Assembly: GCF_013376455.1 (NCBI RefSeq)
Contig: NZ_CP045504.1
Location: forward strand, 3,989,001-4,053,000
Direction: 5' to 3'
DNA length: 64,000 nt
Source: Desulfolutivibrio sulfodismutans DSM 3696
GTDB taxonomy: Bacteria > Desulfobacterota > Desulfovibrionia > Desulfovibrionales > Desulfovibrionaceae
Both the position numbers and the translations under genes were made by a program. This document shows positions 26,101 through 35,418 of the stretch, piece after piece; position 1 is the first letter of the stretch; the number at the start of each line of letters is the position of its first letter. The notes under the pieces were generated by a model. The model had not been told where the DNA came from, did no database searches, and worked only from the letters and a program-made list of their open reading frames with translations.

Positions 26101-28026
26101 ATGATCGGACGTTTCGCCAGACCCGGGGCCTACAAAGACCTCGTCGACCTCAAGGAATTCTCCTCCTGCGCCGTGGGTGGGGCCTTGGCCCTGGCCTCCT
26201 GGATGTGGGGATATTTCGGGTGGCCGTCGGCCGATATCGCCATGGCCCTGGCCGTGGCCTCGGTGCTGATGAACGGATTGCCCATCGTCTGGGGCGCGTT
26301 CCGGGGGATTTTCGAAAAACGCCTCAATGTGGACGAACTGGTCAGTCTGGCCATCGTGGCCTCGGTGATCCAGGGCGAATATCTCACCGCCGCCGTGGTG
26401 GCCTTCATCATGACCCTGGGGGCGCAGGTGGAGGGGATCGTCAGCGACTCGGCCCGCAAGTCCATCCAGGCCCTGGCCCGCATGACCCCGGACACGGCCA
26501 CCCTGATCGATGCCGACGGGGGGCGGCGGCAGACGCCGGTCAGCGCGCTTGCGGCCGGGGACCGGCTGGAGATCAGGCCCGGGGAGCGGATACCCGTGGA
26601 CGGCCAGGTGGTGGCCGGGATCACGGCCGTGGACGAATCCTCGGTGACCGGCGAGGCCATGCCCGTGAACCGGGGGGTGGGCGACGAGGTGCTGGCCGGA
26701 ACCTTAAGCTACAACGGGGTGATCGAGATTGTGGCCGCCCGGGTGGGCCAGGACACTACGCTCGGCACGGTGATCCGGCTGGTGACCGAGGCCGAGACGA
26801 ACCGCCCCAAGGCTGCCCGGGTGGTGGACACCTATGCCAAATGGTTCACGCCGTTGGTCCTGGCCCTGGCCGGGGTGGCCTGGTGGGCCTCCGGGAACCT
26901 GGACCGGGCCGTGGCCGTGCTGGTGGCCGGATGCCCCTGCGCCCTGCTCATGGCCGCCCCCACGGCCGCCGTGGCCGCCGTGGCCCGGGCCGCGCGCATG
27001 GGCATCCTGGTCAAGGGCGGTCGGCCGCTTGAGGAGGTGGGCCGGGTGGACGCCGTGCTTTTCGATAAGACCGGCACCCTGACCCTGGGCGAACCCGTGG
27101 TGGATGAGACTGTCCCGGCCCCGGGCGTAACCGCCTCCGAGCTTTTGGCCGCGGCCGCCTGTGCCGAGCAGCACTCCACGCATCCCCTGGCCCGGGCCGT
27201 GTTGCATGCCGCCGCCGCAGCGGGCGTTGACGCGCCACGGGCCGAGGAATTTTTAAGCGAGGCCGGAACCGGCGTGCGGGCCCGCATGGACGGCCGGGAG
27301 ATCGAGGTGGGCGGGGCGGCCCTGGCCCCCGCCGGGAATCTGCCGCCGGTCCTGGCCAAGGCCTTGGAATCGGCGGCGGCGCGGGGGGCCACGCCCCTGG
27401 TGGTCCGGCGCGACGGGCAGGTCATGGGCCTGCTGGCCGTCACCGATACCATACGGCCCTTGGCCCGCGATTCCGTGGCCGCCCTGCGCGCCCTGGGCGT
27501 CGCCCGGGTGGGCATCCTCTCCGGCGACCACGACCGCTCCGTGGCTGGCGTGGCGGCGGCCCTTGGCATCACCGAATCCTGGCCGGGACTCAAACCCGCC
27601 GACAAGCCGCGCATCGTGGAGGAGTTTCAGGATGCCGGGGGTCGGGTCATGTTCGTGGGCGACGGCATCAACGACGCCCCGGCCCTGGCCAGGGCCGACG
27701 TGGGCGTGGCCATGGGCGCGGCAGGTACCGACGTGGCTCTGGAGACGGCCCAGGTGGCGCTGACCCGCGACGACATCGGACGGCTGCCCCTTTTGGTCAG
27801 CCTGTCGCGGCGCATGCGGCTGGTGATCAAGGTCAACATCGCCCTGGGCGTGTTGTCCAACGGCCTGGCCATGTTCGGCGGCTCGTATGGGCTTTTGAGC
27901 CCCATTGCGGCCTCGGTGTTCCACAACGCCGGGTCCATTCTGGTGGTCATGTCCTCGGCGGCGCTCTTTTTTGTCTCCGGCCGGGGCGAAGCCGGACTTG
28001 CCCCGGCCCGGGCCGGGATGCGATAG
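26101..28026 (+). CDS. P1B-type heavy-metal ATPase lacking HMA domains
   Basis: A 641-residue membrane cation pump. It has a short N-terminus without a CxxC metal domain, the actuator SSVTGEAMPV, the membrane site Cys278-Pro-Cys280, phosphorylated Asp322 in DKTGTLTLG, a SEHPL-equivalent HSTHPLA, and hinge [16 protein letters not shown]. In the last helix, the position where Zn/Cd pumps carry HDGGT reads HNAGS, so substrate class is uncertain. The ATG at 26101 fits the AAGGAG site; an upstream TTG is less likely. A terminator follows, then a MarR-family gene. Confidence 0.9.
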   Translation: MIGRFARPGAYKDLVDLKEFSSCAVGGALALASWMWGYFGWPSADIAMALAVASVLMNGLPIVWGAFRGIFEKRLNVDELVSLAIVASVIQGEYLTAAVVAFIMTLGAQVEGIVSDSARKSIQALARMTPDTATLIDADGGRRQTPVSALAAGDRLEIRPGERIPVDGQVVAGITAVDESSVTGEAMPVNRGVGDEVLAGTLSYNGVIEIVAARVGQDTTLGTVIRLVTEAETNRPKAARVVDTYAKWFTPLVLALAGVAWWASGNLDRAVAVLVAGCPCALLMAAPTAAVAAVARAARMGILVKGGRPLEEVGRVDAVLFDKTGTLTLGEPVVDETVPAPGVTASELLAAAACAEQHSTHPLARAVLHAAAAAGVDAPRAEEFLSEAGTGVRARMDGREIEVGGAALAPAGNLPPVLAKALESAAARGATPLVVRRDGQVMGLLAVTDTIRPLARDSVAALRALGVARVGILSGDHDRSVAGVAAALGITESWPGLKPADKPRIVEEFQDAGGRVMFVGDGINDAPALARADVGVAMGAAGTDVALETAQVALTRDDIGRLPLLVSLSRRMRLVIKVNIALGVLSNGLAMFGGSYGLLSPIAASVFHNAGSILVVMSSAALFFVSGRGEAGLAPARAGMR

Positions 28027-28034
28027 GAGGCTTC

Positions 28035-28072
28035 CCAGGGAGGAAACTTTTTGAAAAAAGTTTCCTCCCTGG
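28035..28072. terminator. Terminator hairpin (repeat family copy 2)
   Basis: Arms CCAGGGAGGAAACTTTTT and AAAAAAGTTTCCTCCCTGG, nearly 18 paired bases with a one-base loop. The core GGAAACTTTTT-G-AAAAAAGTTTCC is identical to that at 11990-12013. It separates the ATPase and marR genes. Confidence 0.75.
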
Positions 28073-28151
28073 ACCCTCCTTCAAAAACTGTATCGGGCTT
28101 CGCCGCTTCTGCTCGCACAGGGGCGGGTGTCGGCTCGGGGGCGGAACGGAC

Positions 28152-28568
28152 ATGGAGAACATGGAAGAATTGACCGGGCTTCTGATCGAATTCTACGAGC
28201 GTTTCTCCTCCTGGGAGCAGGGCGTGGTGCGCGAGACGGGCCTGACCCTGCCCCAGATGCATACCCTGGAGATCATCGGGGCCACGGGCAACCTGCGCAT
28301 GAAGGAGGTGGCCGAAAAGATGGGCGTGACCACGGGGTCGCTCACCGTCCTGGTGGACCGCCTGGTGCGGGCCGGGCTCGTCGAGCGCAAGCCCGACGAA
28401 AAGGACCGCCGCTCCATCCGGGTGGGGCTGACCCCCGAGGGCCGCAAGCACTTCGAGGGGCACCACCTGCTGCACCTGCAACTCTCCCAGGATATCGCCG
28501 GGGCGCTCACCCCGGAAGAGGCCGAACGCTTTCCGCAGATGCTCACGAAGATCATGGCCCAGTTCTAG
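28152..28568 (+). CDS. MarR-family transcriptional regulator
   Basis: A 138-residue winged-helix repressor. Recognition region: RMKEVAEKMGVTTGSLTVLV, then the wing KDRRSIRVGLTPEG (DxRs...LT.EG consensus). The dimerization helices flank it. It lies 125 bp after the metal ATPase gene on the same strand and may control that gene through the repeated element at 26030-26076; ligand unknown. A second ATG three codons later is possible. Confidence 0.88.
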   Translation: MENMEELTGLLIEFYERFSSWEQGVVRETGLTLPQMHTLEIIGATGNLRMKEVAEKMGVTTGSLTVLVDRLVRAGLVERKPDEKDRRSIRVGLTPEGRKHFEGHHLLHLQLSQDIAGALTPEEAERFPQMLTKIMAQF

Positions 28569-28985
28569 GCCGCAGGATGTGTCGGCAGTCGCCGCTGTCC
28601 GGCGGCGAGAGCGGCAAGAGGCAGGAAGTCTGAAATCTCCTCGCGCGGGTTTACGGGAAAACCCGACGTTCCTGAATCTGCAAATCCCTGGGGGGGATCC
28701 TCCCGGTATCCGTAATTCCTTGCTTGCAACCATACTGTCGCGTAGAGAATCTGGGATGTTCCGACGGGCCTTTCCCCCCCAAAAGCCTTCCGGTTGTGCG
28801 TTCGTGATGTCGACGGGGGGGCGATGTCATGCGGAAGAGCCGATTCAGCGCGGCCCGGATCATCGGGATTCTCAAACAGGCTGTCGCGGCGTATTTTGAA
28901 ATGTGTGTCCAACAGTTCGGAATTTGGGGCCAGGGGTGGCATGGAAGCAGGTCGTATTTGACTCTATAATAAATGGAGTGGCCTG
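28569..28985. other. Intergenic region before the DUF389 gene
   Basis: 417 bp without a credible gene. A small hairpin CGGGTTT-ACGGGA-AAACCCG lies at 28645-28664. A perfect TATAAT is at 28965-28970, but without a good -35 and so close to the ATG (28986) that it would fit the later start at 29001 better. Confidence 0.4.
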
Positions 28986-29990
28986 ATGGAACCGAGTGGA
29001 ATGGACAATGATCATAAAGCGACTGTACGGGAGACGATTTGTAAAAATTCGGAGCTAAGCGTCGCATTTATGGCAATGAATATGCTCGCGGCCACAATTG
29101 CGAGCTATGGCTTGTTTGCAAATAGCCCGGCCGTCATAATCGGTGCAATGATCATTGCGATGCTTCTCGGTCCAATCACTGGCGTCTCCCTTTCATTGGT
29201 TGACAGCGACACGAAACTCCTTGTTACGAGTATAACCACTCTGGTCGCAGGCGCTGTGGGTGTCATTGTCACAGCCTTGATCATAGGCACCATACATATC
29301 GATGTCCCAATTTCAGAAGAGATTCTCTCCCGGACACACCCAAATTTCGCAGATCTCATGATTGCTCTCGCCGGTGGAGCAGCTGGTGCATATGCTTATG
29401 TTTCGCCCAGGTTGAGCGTGGCTTTTGTTGGTGTGGCAATCGCTACGGCCTTGGTTCCGCCGCTTTGCGCTGCGAGTATCCTTCTCGCTCGAGGGCATTA
29501 TGATCTTTCCTTTGGAGCATTTCTGCTGACATTTACGAATATTGTCGCCATACAGTTTTCATCATCTGTGGTTCTTTGGCTTACAGGATTCCGGAATATT
29601 AGTCATGCAAAGGGTGTCTCGTTTTATATATTTTTTAAAAACAACAGTGTTAGTATCGTTATATTGGCAATCCTTGGGGTGGTGTTGACTGATACTATGC
29701 ATGAAACCCTTTCTGAGAAAATCTATGAGGCAAATATAAATCAAGTTTTAAAAATGGAATGTGACCATGCCGAGGGATGTTTTCTGCCGGCGGTTCGATT
29801 CGATGAGAACGACAAAGGCGTAGTCATCATCAACGCCGTGGTGCGTGGGCCAAATCCACCGCGGCCTGAGAGGATTGCTGCCATAGAGCAGAAACTGCCT
29901 GCACATCCCAAGGGCAAACCCACCGAGCTTCGAGCGCGTTTTGTGCCAACTGCCACGATTAATCGCAACGGGGTTTTGTATGAGGACTAG
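28986..29990 (+). CDS. DUF389 (TIGR00341) family membrane protein
   Basis: A 334-residue integral membrane protein with about six hydrophobic segments in the first 235 residues, including the family hallmark NSPAVIIGAMIIAMLLGPIT. The C-terminal ~95 residues are soluble and mixed alpha/beta. The function of the family is not established. An exact GGAG lies 7 bases before the ATG at 28986; an alternative start is 29001. Base and codon use is noticeably more AT-rich than in flanking genes (many ATA/TTT/AGT codons), which suggests horizontal acquisition. Confidence 0.85.
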   Translation: MEPSGMDNDHKATVRETICKNSELSVAFMAMNMLAATIASYGLFANSPAVIIGAMIIAMLLGPITGVSLSLVDSDTKLLVTSITTLVAGAVGVIVTALIIGTIHIDVPISEEILSRTHPNFADLMIALAGGAAGAYAYVSPRLSVAFVGVAIATALVPPLCAASILLARGHYDLSFGAFLLTFTNIVAIQFSSSVVLWLTGFRNISHAKGVSFYIFFKNNSVSIVILAILGVVLTDTMHETLSEKIYEANINQVLKMECDHAEGCFLPAVRFDENDKGVVIINAVVRGPNPPRPERIAAIEQKLPAHPKGKPTELRARFVPTATINRNGVLYED

Positions 29991-30058
29991 CCTCGCAGGG
30001 CCGCTTGCCTTCTTCGCACAGTGAAGATTCAGATACGTGTTGACACGACCTTGAACCG

Positions 30059-30095
30059 AAAAAACGCCCCCCGGCCATGACGGCCGGGGGGCGTT
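30059..30095 (-). terminator. Rho-independent terminator of the chemoreceptor gene
   Basis: Perfect 14-bp stem AACGCCCCCCGGCC / GGCCGGGGGGCGTT with a five-base loop. On the minus strand it is followed by a T run (A run at 30059-30064 on the plus strand), 20 bp after the receptor stop. Confidence 0.85.
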
Positions 30096-30115
30096 CGTCG
30101 TTCGGTCTTGCCGTG

Positions 30116-32557
30116 CTATCTGCCGAGTCGGCGCGGGCCTGCCTCGACGCCTGTATCCCCCTTGAGTTCTTCGATGAGCCGCCGCAGTTCCCCGGCCATG
30201 CCCGCCAGTTCGTTCACGGCATGGGCCGACTGCTCCATGGAGTCCGCCGTCTCCATGGCCACCCGGTTGACTTCCTCGATGGAGCGGTTGATCTCCTCCG
30301 AGGCCGCCGACTGTTCTTCGGCCGCCGAGGCGATGCTTTGCACCTGGGAGGAGCTTTCGTCGGAAAACGACACGATCTCGGACAGGGATTTGCCCGAGGT
30401 GGTGGACAGTTCCGTGGCCTTTTCCACCATGGCCCCGGCCTGGTTCATGTCCTCGATGCTTTTGCGCGTGGAGGCCTGGATGGAGCGGATGTTGGCGCCC
30501 ACCTCCTTGGTCGCGCCCATGGTCTTTTCGGCCAGTTTGCGCACCTCGTCGGCCACCACGGCGAAACCGCGCCCGGCCTCTCCGGCCCGGGCGGCCTCGA
30601 TGGCGGCGTTCAAGGCCAAAAGGTTGGTCTGGTCGGCGATGTCGTTGATGACGTTCATGACCTGGCCGATGGATTCGGCCTGGCGGCCCAGGTCGGCCAG
30701 ATTGGCGTTCATGGCCAGAGCCATGCGCCGCACCTCGGTGATGGCCGAAATGGCCTCTTCCACCACATGCGACCCCTCCATGGCCTTGCCCTTGGCCTTT
30801 TCGGCGGAGTCCGAGGCCTGCCCGGCGTTCTTGGCCACCTCCATGACCGTGGCGTTCATCTCCTCCATGGCCGTGGCGGTCTCGCCCATGCGCTGTTTCT
30901 GGAGTTCCGTGCCCCGGTTGATCTCGTCGATCTGGGCCGAGATCTCCTCGGAGGAGGTGGTGACCCGGTCCACGATGCCTTCGAGCTTTTCGGCGGCGGC
31001 CAGCATGCCTTCGTGCAGGGCCTGCTCGGCCTGGCGGCGCAGGGCGTTGCCCTCGGTCACGTCCTGGACCAGTTCAATGTGGCCGATCTTTTCACCCCGG
31101 GTGTTGAACAGGAAGGCGGAGTTGACCTGAAAATCCCGATCAATGCCCGGCTGGGTGAACGTGGACACCGGGTTGCCCCGGCGCAGGCATTCCACACCGC
31201 ATTGGTCCGTGCCGCAGATGGAGGCGCCCCATTCCTTACAGTGCCGCCCGACGAGGTCGGCCCGCTTTTTGCCGGTGACGTCCTCGGCTGGTTTGTTGAC
31301 GAAGGTCCAGTGCTGCTCCATATCCGTGACCGAGATGGGGAAGGGGATGGAATCGAGGATGGCCTCGTACCAGAAGGCCTTGTCCACCACGATGTCGAAG
31401 GCGGTGTTCAGGTTTTTGGCCGCCTGTCCCACCTCGTCGCCCGAGGTCACGGCGAGGCGGGCGGTGAAGTCCCCGCCCGCAAAGCGCCTGGCCGCCTCGA
31501 CGATGCGGGCCAGGGGCCTGGTGACGATGACCCTGGAGAGCAGGAAGACCAAGGCCAAAAGTACCAGCAGGCCCAGGCCTCCAGCCGCAAAGCTCATGTT
31601 CACGCTGCGCTGGGCGTCGGCCAGAAGGGCGTCCAGAGACACGGTCAGGACCATGCTCCAGGGGGTGTCGGTTTCGCCGATGGTGAAGGGCGACAGGTAA
31701 TAATAGGAGGTCTCCCCCGTGGCCAGGGACTTGTTTTCCTCCACGCGGGCCTTTCCCGCCCGGACGTCTTTGTCCCGGGCCGTGGCGTCGGCCCGCACGT
31801 CGAGAATCTTCTTGCCCACGAATTCGGCCTTGGGATGGGCCACATAAGTGGTGTCATTGGAGAACAGGAAGGCATAGCCCTCTCCGAAGGGCTTGATCCC
31901 CAGGACGATCTTCTTGATGAGCTCGGTGCTGATGTCCACCCCGGCCACACCCACGATCTTGCCGTTTTGGCGGATGGGCGCGCACAGGCTGACGAGCATG
32001 GTCTTCTGGCCGCCCACGGTGTATTCCACCGGGTTCATGACCACGTCCTTTCCAGAACGCAGCGGCTTGACATAATAGTCGTTTTTCCCGGCCGTGTCGT
32101 AGTCCGTGCAGGGCTCCAGATGGACGCCGCCCACCCGGTTCCAGTAGGGCACGAAGCGTCCCTTGGCGTCGCTGCCGTCTGCGCCCGCGTTTTCCCCGTC
32201 CAGCCCGTCCAGGGCGTTTGGTTCGAACACGGTCCATACCCCGAGAAAATCCGGATTATGTTCGAGCAGGCCGCGCAGCATGTTGCTCACCCGGGCCCGC
32301 CGCGTCTCCGGAGGCATGTCGTCCATGAAGGCCAGGGCCTGGGCCACCCCCCGGGCCGCGTTCAACCCTTCGTCCAGTTCGGCCTTGATGATGGCCCCGC
32401 TGGCGGCGGCCTCCATCTTGACCGCTTCCTCCACCCGGAGTTTGGCCGAATTGTTTAAAGTCCTGGCGAAATACAGGGTGGTCACGGCCAAAATGATCGT
32501 CACCACCAGCCCCACGCACAACGACAGCTTGAGCCCGATTCCCATTTTTTGGAACAT
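30116..32557 (-). CDS. Methyl-accepting chemotaxis protein with dCache, HAMP and PAS domains
   Basis: An 813-residue transmembrane chemoreceptor. Membrane helix 9-31, periplasmic double-Cache ligand domain (about 40-315, with [17 protein letters not shown] and [16 protein letters not shown]), second membrane helix about 322-345, HAMP about 346-392, cytosolic PAS about 395-510, then the signalling hairpin whose tip reads [20 protein letters not shown]. The PAS domain has an unusual cysteine group (Cys440, 448, 453, 457). No NWETF-type CheR tether at the C-terminus. Probably senses a small organic ligand outside and redox or metal state inside. Confidence 0.93.
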   Translation of the reverse strand: MFQKMGIGLKLSLCVGLVVTIILAVTTLYFARTLNNSAKLRVEEAVKMEAAASGAIIKAELDEGLNAARGVAQALAFMDDMPPETRRARVSNMLRGLLEHNPDFLGVWTVFEPNALDGLDGENAGADGSDAKGRFVPYWNRVGGVHLEPCTDYDTAGKNDYYVKPLRSGKDVVMNPVEYTVGGQKTMLVSLCAPIRQNGKIVGVAGVDISTELIKKIVLGIKPFGEGYAFLFSNDTTYVAHPKAEFVGKKILDVRADATARDKDVRAGKARVEENKSLATGETSYYYLSPFTIGETDTPWSMVLTVSLDALLADAQRSVNMSFAAGGLGLLVLLALVFLLSRVIVTRPLARIVEAARRFAGGDFTARLAVTSGDEVGQAAKNLNTAFDIVVDKAFWYEAILDSIPFPISVTDMEQHWTFVNKPAEDVTGKKRADLVGRHCKEWGASICGTDQCGVECLRRGNPVSTFTQPGIDRDFQVNSAFLFNTRGEKIGHIELVQDVTEGNALRRQAEQALHEGMLAAAEKLEGIVDRVTTSSEEISAQIDEINRGTELQKQRMGETATAMEEMNATVMEVAKNAGQASDSAEKAKGKAMEGSHVVEEAISAITEVRRMALAMNANLADLGRQAESIGQVMNVINDIADQTNLLALNAAIEAARAGEAGRGFAVVADEVRKLAEKTMGATKEVGANIRSIQASTRKSIEDMNQAGAMVEKATELSTTSGKSLSEIVSFSDESSSQVQSIASAAEEQSAASEEINRSIEEVNRVAMETADSMEQSAHAVNELAGMAGELRRLIEELKGDTGVEAGPRRLGR

Positions 32558-32921
32558 GCGAGTCCGCTCCCTGCAAGCACGGTTGGCGCGCGGGCGGAAC
32601 GGACCCGAAAGCGCGGTTTCAAACGGAAGAGAAGAGGCTTTTTACCAGTATATACGGCACCCCGGGTTTTCTTTCAATCCCCGGGAGGGTTATTTCTCCA
32701 TGGTAAAGAAAAAAACAGGCTTACAGGGGAAATATAAACGTCAACGGACGATATCGCAAGGTGTATAATCGAAGCATGCACACCTGTTTCAGAAAGGCGG
32801 GAGCGGCCGGAAAAACGAGGAAAAAACGGAAAAATGCATGTGGCGTGCACTCGTAAAGGTGCGCCGCAGCCGCTTCCCCTGGGACTTGCGGGAAAAAACG
32901 GTCGGGCGGCTGAAAGCCGCA
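32558..32921. other. Intergenic region upstream of the chemoreceptor gene
   Basis: 364 bp between the receptor start and the end of the SH3 lipoprotein gene, both on the minus strand. It contains the promoter described at 32731-32759 and an A-rich stretch (32805-32835). No coding remnant seen. Confidence 0.5.
32731..32759 (-). promoter_or_regulatory. Probable sigma-70 promoter of the chemoreceptor gene
   Basis: On the minus strand TTGCGA (32759-32754), a 17-bp spacer, then TATATT (32736-32731). Four and five of six matches to the consensus hexamers, at ideal spacing, in a locally AT-rich stretch; it would give a leader of roughly 165 nt. Confidence 0.45.
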
Positions 32922-33344
32922 TCAGTTCCAGAGTTCCTGTTCTTCCTCCTCGGTCAGGGCGTCGGATGCGTCGGGGCCGCCTGGCGCGGCAGGCCTCTTG
33001 CCGGTGCGGGGTTTGGCGGGCCGGATGTCGAAACCCGTGAGGTAGGCCCCGTAGGCGAAGCCTTCCCGGCCATCTGCAGTGCGGACCCTGATCCAGTTCT
33101 CCTGGCGTTCCAGAACCGTCACCATTTCGTCCCGATCCAGACCGCCGATCACGGCGCTTTTGGACGACGGCCCCTGCCGCAGGTTCAGGCCCTGGATGGT
33201 CACCCGTTCGGTGCGCGGCGAAGGGGAGGCTACGGGGGCTGGCGTCGGGGAGGCGGGCTTGGTTCCGATACTCACGGAGCAGGCGGGAAGGATGGCCAGG
33301 GCCAGGAGTAAGGCCAGAAGCGGCGTCAGGGTGCGGCGGGGCAT
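32922..33344 (-). CDS. SH3-domain lipoprotein
   Basis: A 140-residue lipoprotein: signal peptide with lipobox LPAC (Cys22), a Pro/Ala/Ser linker, then one bacterial SH3 domain (about 47-105; VTIQGLNLRQGPSSKSAVIG, WIRVRTADGREGFAYGAYLT) that usually binds peptidoglycan or a protein partner. The tail is Pro-rich then acidic (LTEEEEQELWN). An AAGGAGGG site precedes the ATG at 33344. It overlaps the 3' end of the upstream CsgG/TPR gene by 19 bp, so the two envelope proteins are co-expressed. Confidence 0.84.
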   Translation of the reverse strand: MPRRTLTPLLALLLALAILPACSVSIGTKPASPTPAPVASPSPRTERVTIQGLNLRQGPSSKSAVIGGLDRDEMVTVLERQENWIRVRTADGREGFAYGAYLTGFDIRPAKPRTGKRPAAPGGPDASDALTEEEEQELWN

Positions 33345-34474
33345 GATCCCTCCTTGCGGGCGTTTTCTATGGGAGGGCATTGGCCGAGTCGGCAGGCCGC
33401 CTCGAGATCCCGGCACATGTCTGATGGGCGTCCCAGACTGGCGAGCAGCTTGGCGCGCCGGATAAAAAGTCCGGGATTGCCGGGGTCCAGAGCCACGGCC
33501 TGGTCGTAGGCCGAAAGGGCCTCTCCGGGGCGGCCAAGGGCAATCAGGCACAGGCCGCGCATGGAGTGCACGGCGGCCTGGGCGTCGCCTGCGGCCAGGG
33601 CCTGATCATAGTCCGCCAGGGCTTCGGCCGGGCGGCCCAGGAAATAACGGGCATGGCCCCTGGCGACAAAATATTCGGCCCGGCCGGGGGCCAGGGCCAG
33701 GGCCGCGTCGAGTTCCTTCTCGGCCTTGGCGTAACGTTTGGCCCGGCCGTGCGTTTTGGCGGCTTCATGATGCCGGGCGGCCCGGCGCAGGGCATCGGCG
33801 GCGGCGTCCGTAACGCCAGGCCCGGGAGGGGCCTCGGCCGCAGCAGGGGGCGGCGGGGCCTCGTCACCCGGCGGGGCGGCCGGGGGGGCCGTGGCGGCGT
33901 CATCGTCCTTCGGGGCCGCAGGAGGCGGCTGACGCCGCGCGGCATCGGCAAAGGCCGCCAGATCGCGGAAAAGGCGCTTGGTGGCGTCAGAAATCCCGGA
34001 CAGGCTGGCCGGGCCCATGGCCACCCCGGCCCACAGGATGCGGCCGGTCTCCACGTCGATGAACCGGGCGTCGATGCGCGTCTTGCCGTCTTCTTCGGCC
34101 ACGGAGCCGCTGACGATGGCCGTGGCCCCGGCCATGGCCCCCACCTTGAGGGCCGCCGAGGTGTAGGTCAGGCCCCGCTCCCCGAATTCCAGTTCTTCCA
34201 GCAGGCGGCTGATGATCCGCCGTTCCACCACCTCGAACCGGCCGGAATTGACCGCCGCCGTGGTCAGCATCTCCGAAACCAGACGGCCTTTTTCGCTGTT
34301 CCGGGCCTTGGCCGTGACCGGTTCGAATTCGAGAATGGCGATTTTTTGCCGGTCGGCGGCCCGGAATGTCGCGCCAGAAGACGGGCTCTCGGCCTCGGCG
34401 GCCTGCGCCGGGGCAAGGGGGACCGCAAGCAGGCCCAGAAGGAGGAAGAGCAGAAAAGCGGATGCCCGCGGCAT
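33326..34474 (-). CDS. Exported protein with CsgG-like domain and TPR repeats
   Basis: A 382-residue secreted protein. The signal peptide (FLLFLLLGLLAVPLAPAQA) is followed by a CsgG/FlgO-like alpha-beta domain (about 40-165; KIAILEFEPVTAKARNSEKG, LTTAAVNSGRFEVVERRI, GATAIVSGSVAEEDGKTRID), a Pro/Ala-rich linker (about 185-225), and about four TPR repeats (about 235-360), the clearest being AEALADYDQALAAGDAQAAV and GEALSAYDQAVALDPGNPGL. Such proteins assemble envelope complexes. The chosen ATG begins the signal peptide; 28 upstream in-frame codons lack one. First gene of a two-gene operon with the SH3 lipoprotein. Confidence 0.83.
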   Translation of the reverse strand: MPRASAFLLFLLLGLLAVPLAPAQAAEAESPSSGATFRAADRQKIAILEFEPVTAKARNSEKGRLVSEMLTTAAVNSGRFEVVERRIISRLLEELEFGERGLTYTSAALKVGAMAGATAIVSGSVAEEDGKTRIDARFIDVETGRILWAGVAMGPASLSGISDATKRLFRDLAAFADAARRQPPPAAPKDDDAATAPPAAPPGDEAPPPPAAAEAPPGPGVTDAAADALRRAARHHEAAKTHGRAKRYAKAEKELDAALALAPGRAEYFVARGHARYFLGRPAEALADYDQALAAGDAQAAVHSMRGLCLIALGRPGEALSAYDQAVALDPGNPGLFIRRAKLLASLGRPSDMCRDLEAACRLGQCPPIENARKEGSCPAAP

Positions 34475-34583
34475 GGAGCAGACGCCTCCTCGGGCAAAGC
34501 CGTGTCGGCCCTGCCTGCGGTATTTGCCACGGGCCGTAGCGCGCGGCTGTGTGACCATCGGCTTTTCTTACGCAGTGCAGGGA

Positions 34584-34668
34584 GGCTTGGTCAATGCCCG
34601 CGCGGGGACGACGATTCATTCTCGCCGAGGTCCAGGACGGCGAACGGCTTGGTCAATGCCCGCGCGGG
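34584..34668. repeat. Pair of 23-bp direct repeats
   Basis: Two identical copies of a 23-base sequence (34584-34606 and 34646-34668), beginning GGCTTGGTCAATGCC and ending GCGCGGG, 62 bp apart, in the spacer between the FkbM gene and the CsgG/TPR gene. Both copies include a short GC palindrome (CCCGCGCGGG). Confidence 0.8.
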
Positions 34669-34702
34669 AACGGCCCTGGCGGCGGGCTGGAAAAAGCGAG
34701 GT

Positions 34703-35398
34703 TCACCGTCCGGGGCCGGGGGCGTTTGCCGTGAACAGGGCGTCGCCCGAGGCCAGTCGGCCCTTGGCGTCGGAAAAGGGATCGTAGAGGCCCTCGAAGG
34801 CAAAGCCGTGGGCGGCCAGGAACTCCCGCAGTTCGGGGAAAAGCGGTTGCCCGTCGTAGAGCGGGTAGAAGGCGGTCTCGGCCAGGATGAGCGCCGCCCG
34901 GGGCAGGATGCCCACGGCCCCTTGCAGGGCGGCCAGTTCATAGCCCTGCAGATCGAGCTTGATGATGTCCGCGCCTTGCGGCAGGGCCGCATCCAGCCGG
35001 ACCACCGGGACCGTCACCCGGGCCGTCTGGCGGATGTCCTGGTCGGCATATTTCTCATGGATGCCCGTGGGCGGGAGCATGGAGGACAGGGTGCGGCGGC
35101 TTAAGACCGTCAGCTCGGCCGTAGCCGCCTGCGGCCCCAGGGCGCAGGCCTGGACGACGACCCGGGCGTCTCCCAGATAGCGTTTTTCAAGCTTGCGGGC
35201 CAACTCCGGCAGGGGCTCGAAGGCCGCCACCCGGGCCCGGGGGAACAGCTCCAGAAAGCGGGCCGTGGTGCGGCCCTTGTTGGCCCCGCCGTCCACAATC
35301 ACGGGGTCTGCGGCGGGGCGCAGTTCGGCCAGCCGGTCCAGGGGCGGGGTGTCGTGCACCAGGGCGGGGTCGAGATCGTGGAACATGGGGCGTGGCAT
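34703..35398 (-). CDS. FkbM-family SAM-dependent methyltransferase
   Basis: A 231-residue class I methyltransferase of the FkbM family (O-methylation of polyketides or sugars). SAM-binding motif I is VIVDGGANKGRTTARFLELF, followed by VAAFEPLPELARKL, and the conserved acidic DIIKLDLQGYE and QGAVGILPRAALILAET. The ATG at 35398 is the most upstream that keeps the domain; 35386 is an alternative. It starts 20 bp after the sensor kinase stop on the same strand, so it probably belongs to that operon; a glycan or lipid substrate is inferred from the cluster context only. Confidence 0.84.
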   Translation of the reverse strand: MPRPMFHDLDPALVHDTPPLDRLAELRPAADPVIVDGGANKGRTTARFLELFPRARVAAFEPLPELARKLEKRYLGDARVVVQACALGPQAATAELTVLSRRTLSSMLPPTGIHEKYADQDIRQTARVTVPVVRLDAALPQGADIIKLDLQGYELAALQGAVGILPRAALILAETAFYPLYDGQPLFPELREFLAAHGFAFEGLYDPFSDAKGRLASGDALFTANAPGPGR

Positions 35399-35418
35399 GG
35401 CGAGGGGGCGGGATCCGG

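Noticed and set aside
28565-28942. Minus-strand 125-codon frame in the gap before the DUF389 gene
   Set aside because: No motif, no ribosome site, mixed composition; treated as noncoding.
30077-32458. 793-codon open frame antisense to the chemoreceptor
   Set aside because: Same reason: composition-driven shadow over a fully recognizable receptor.
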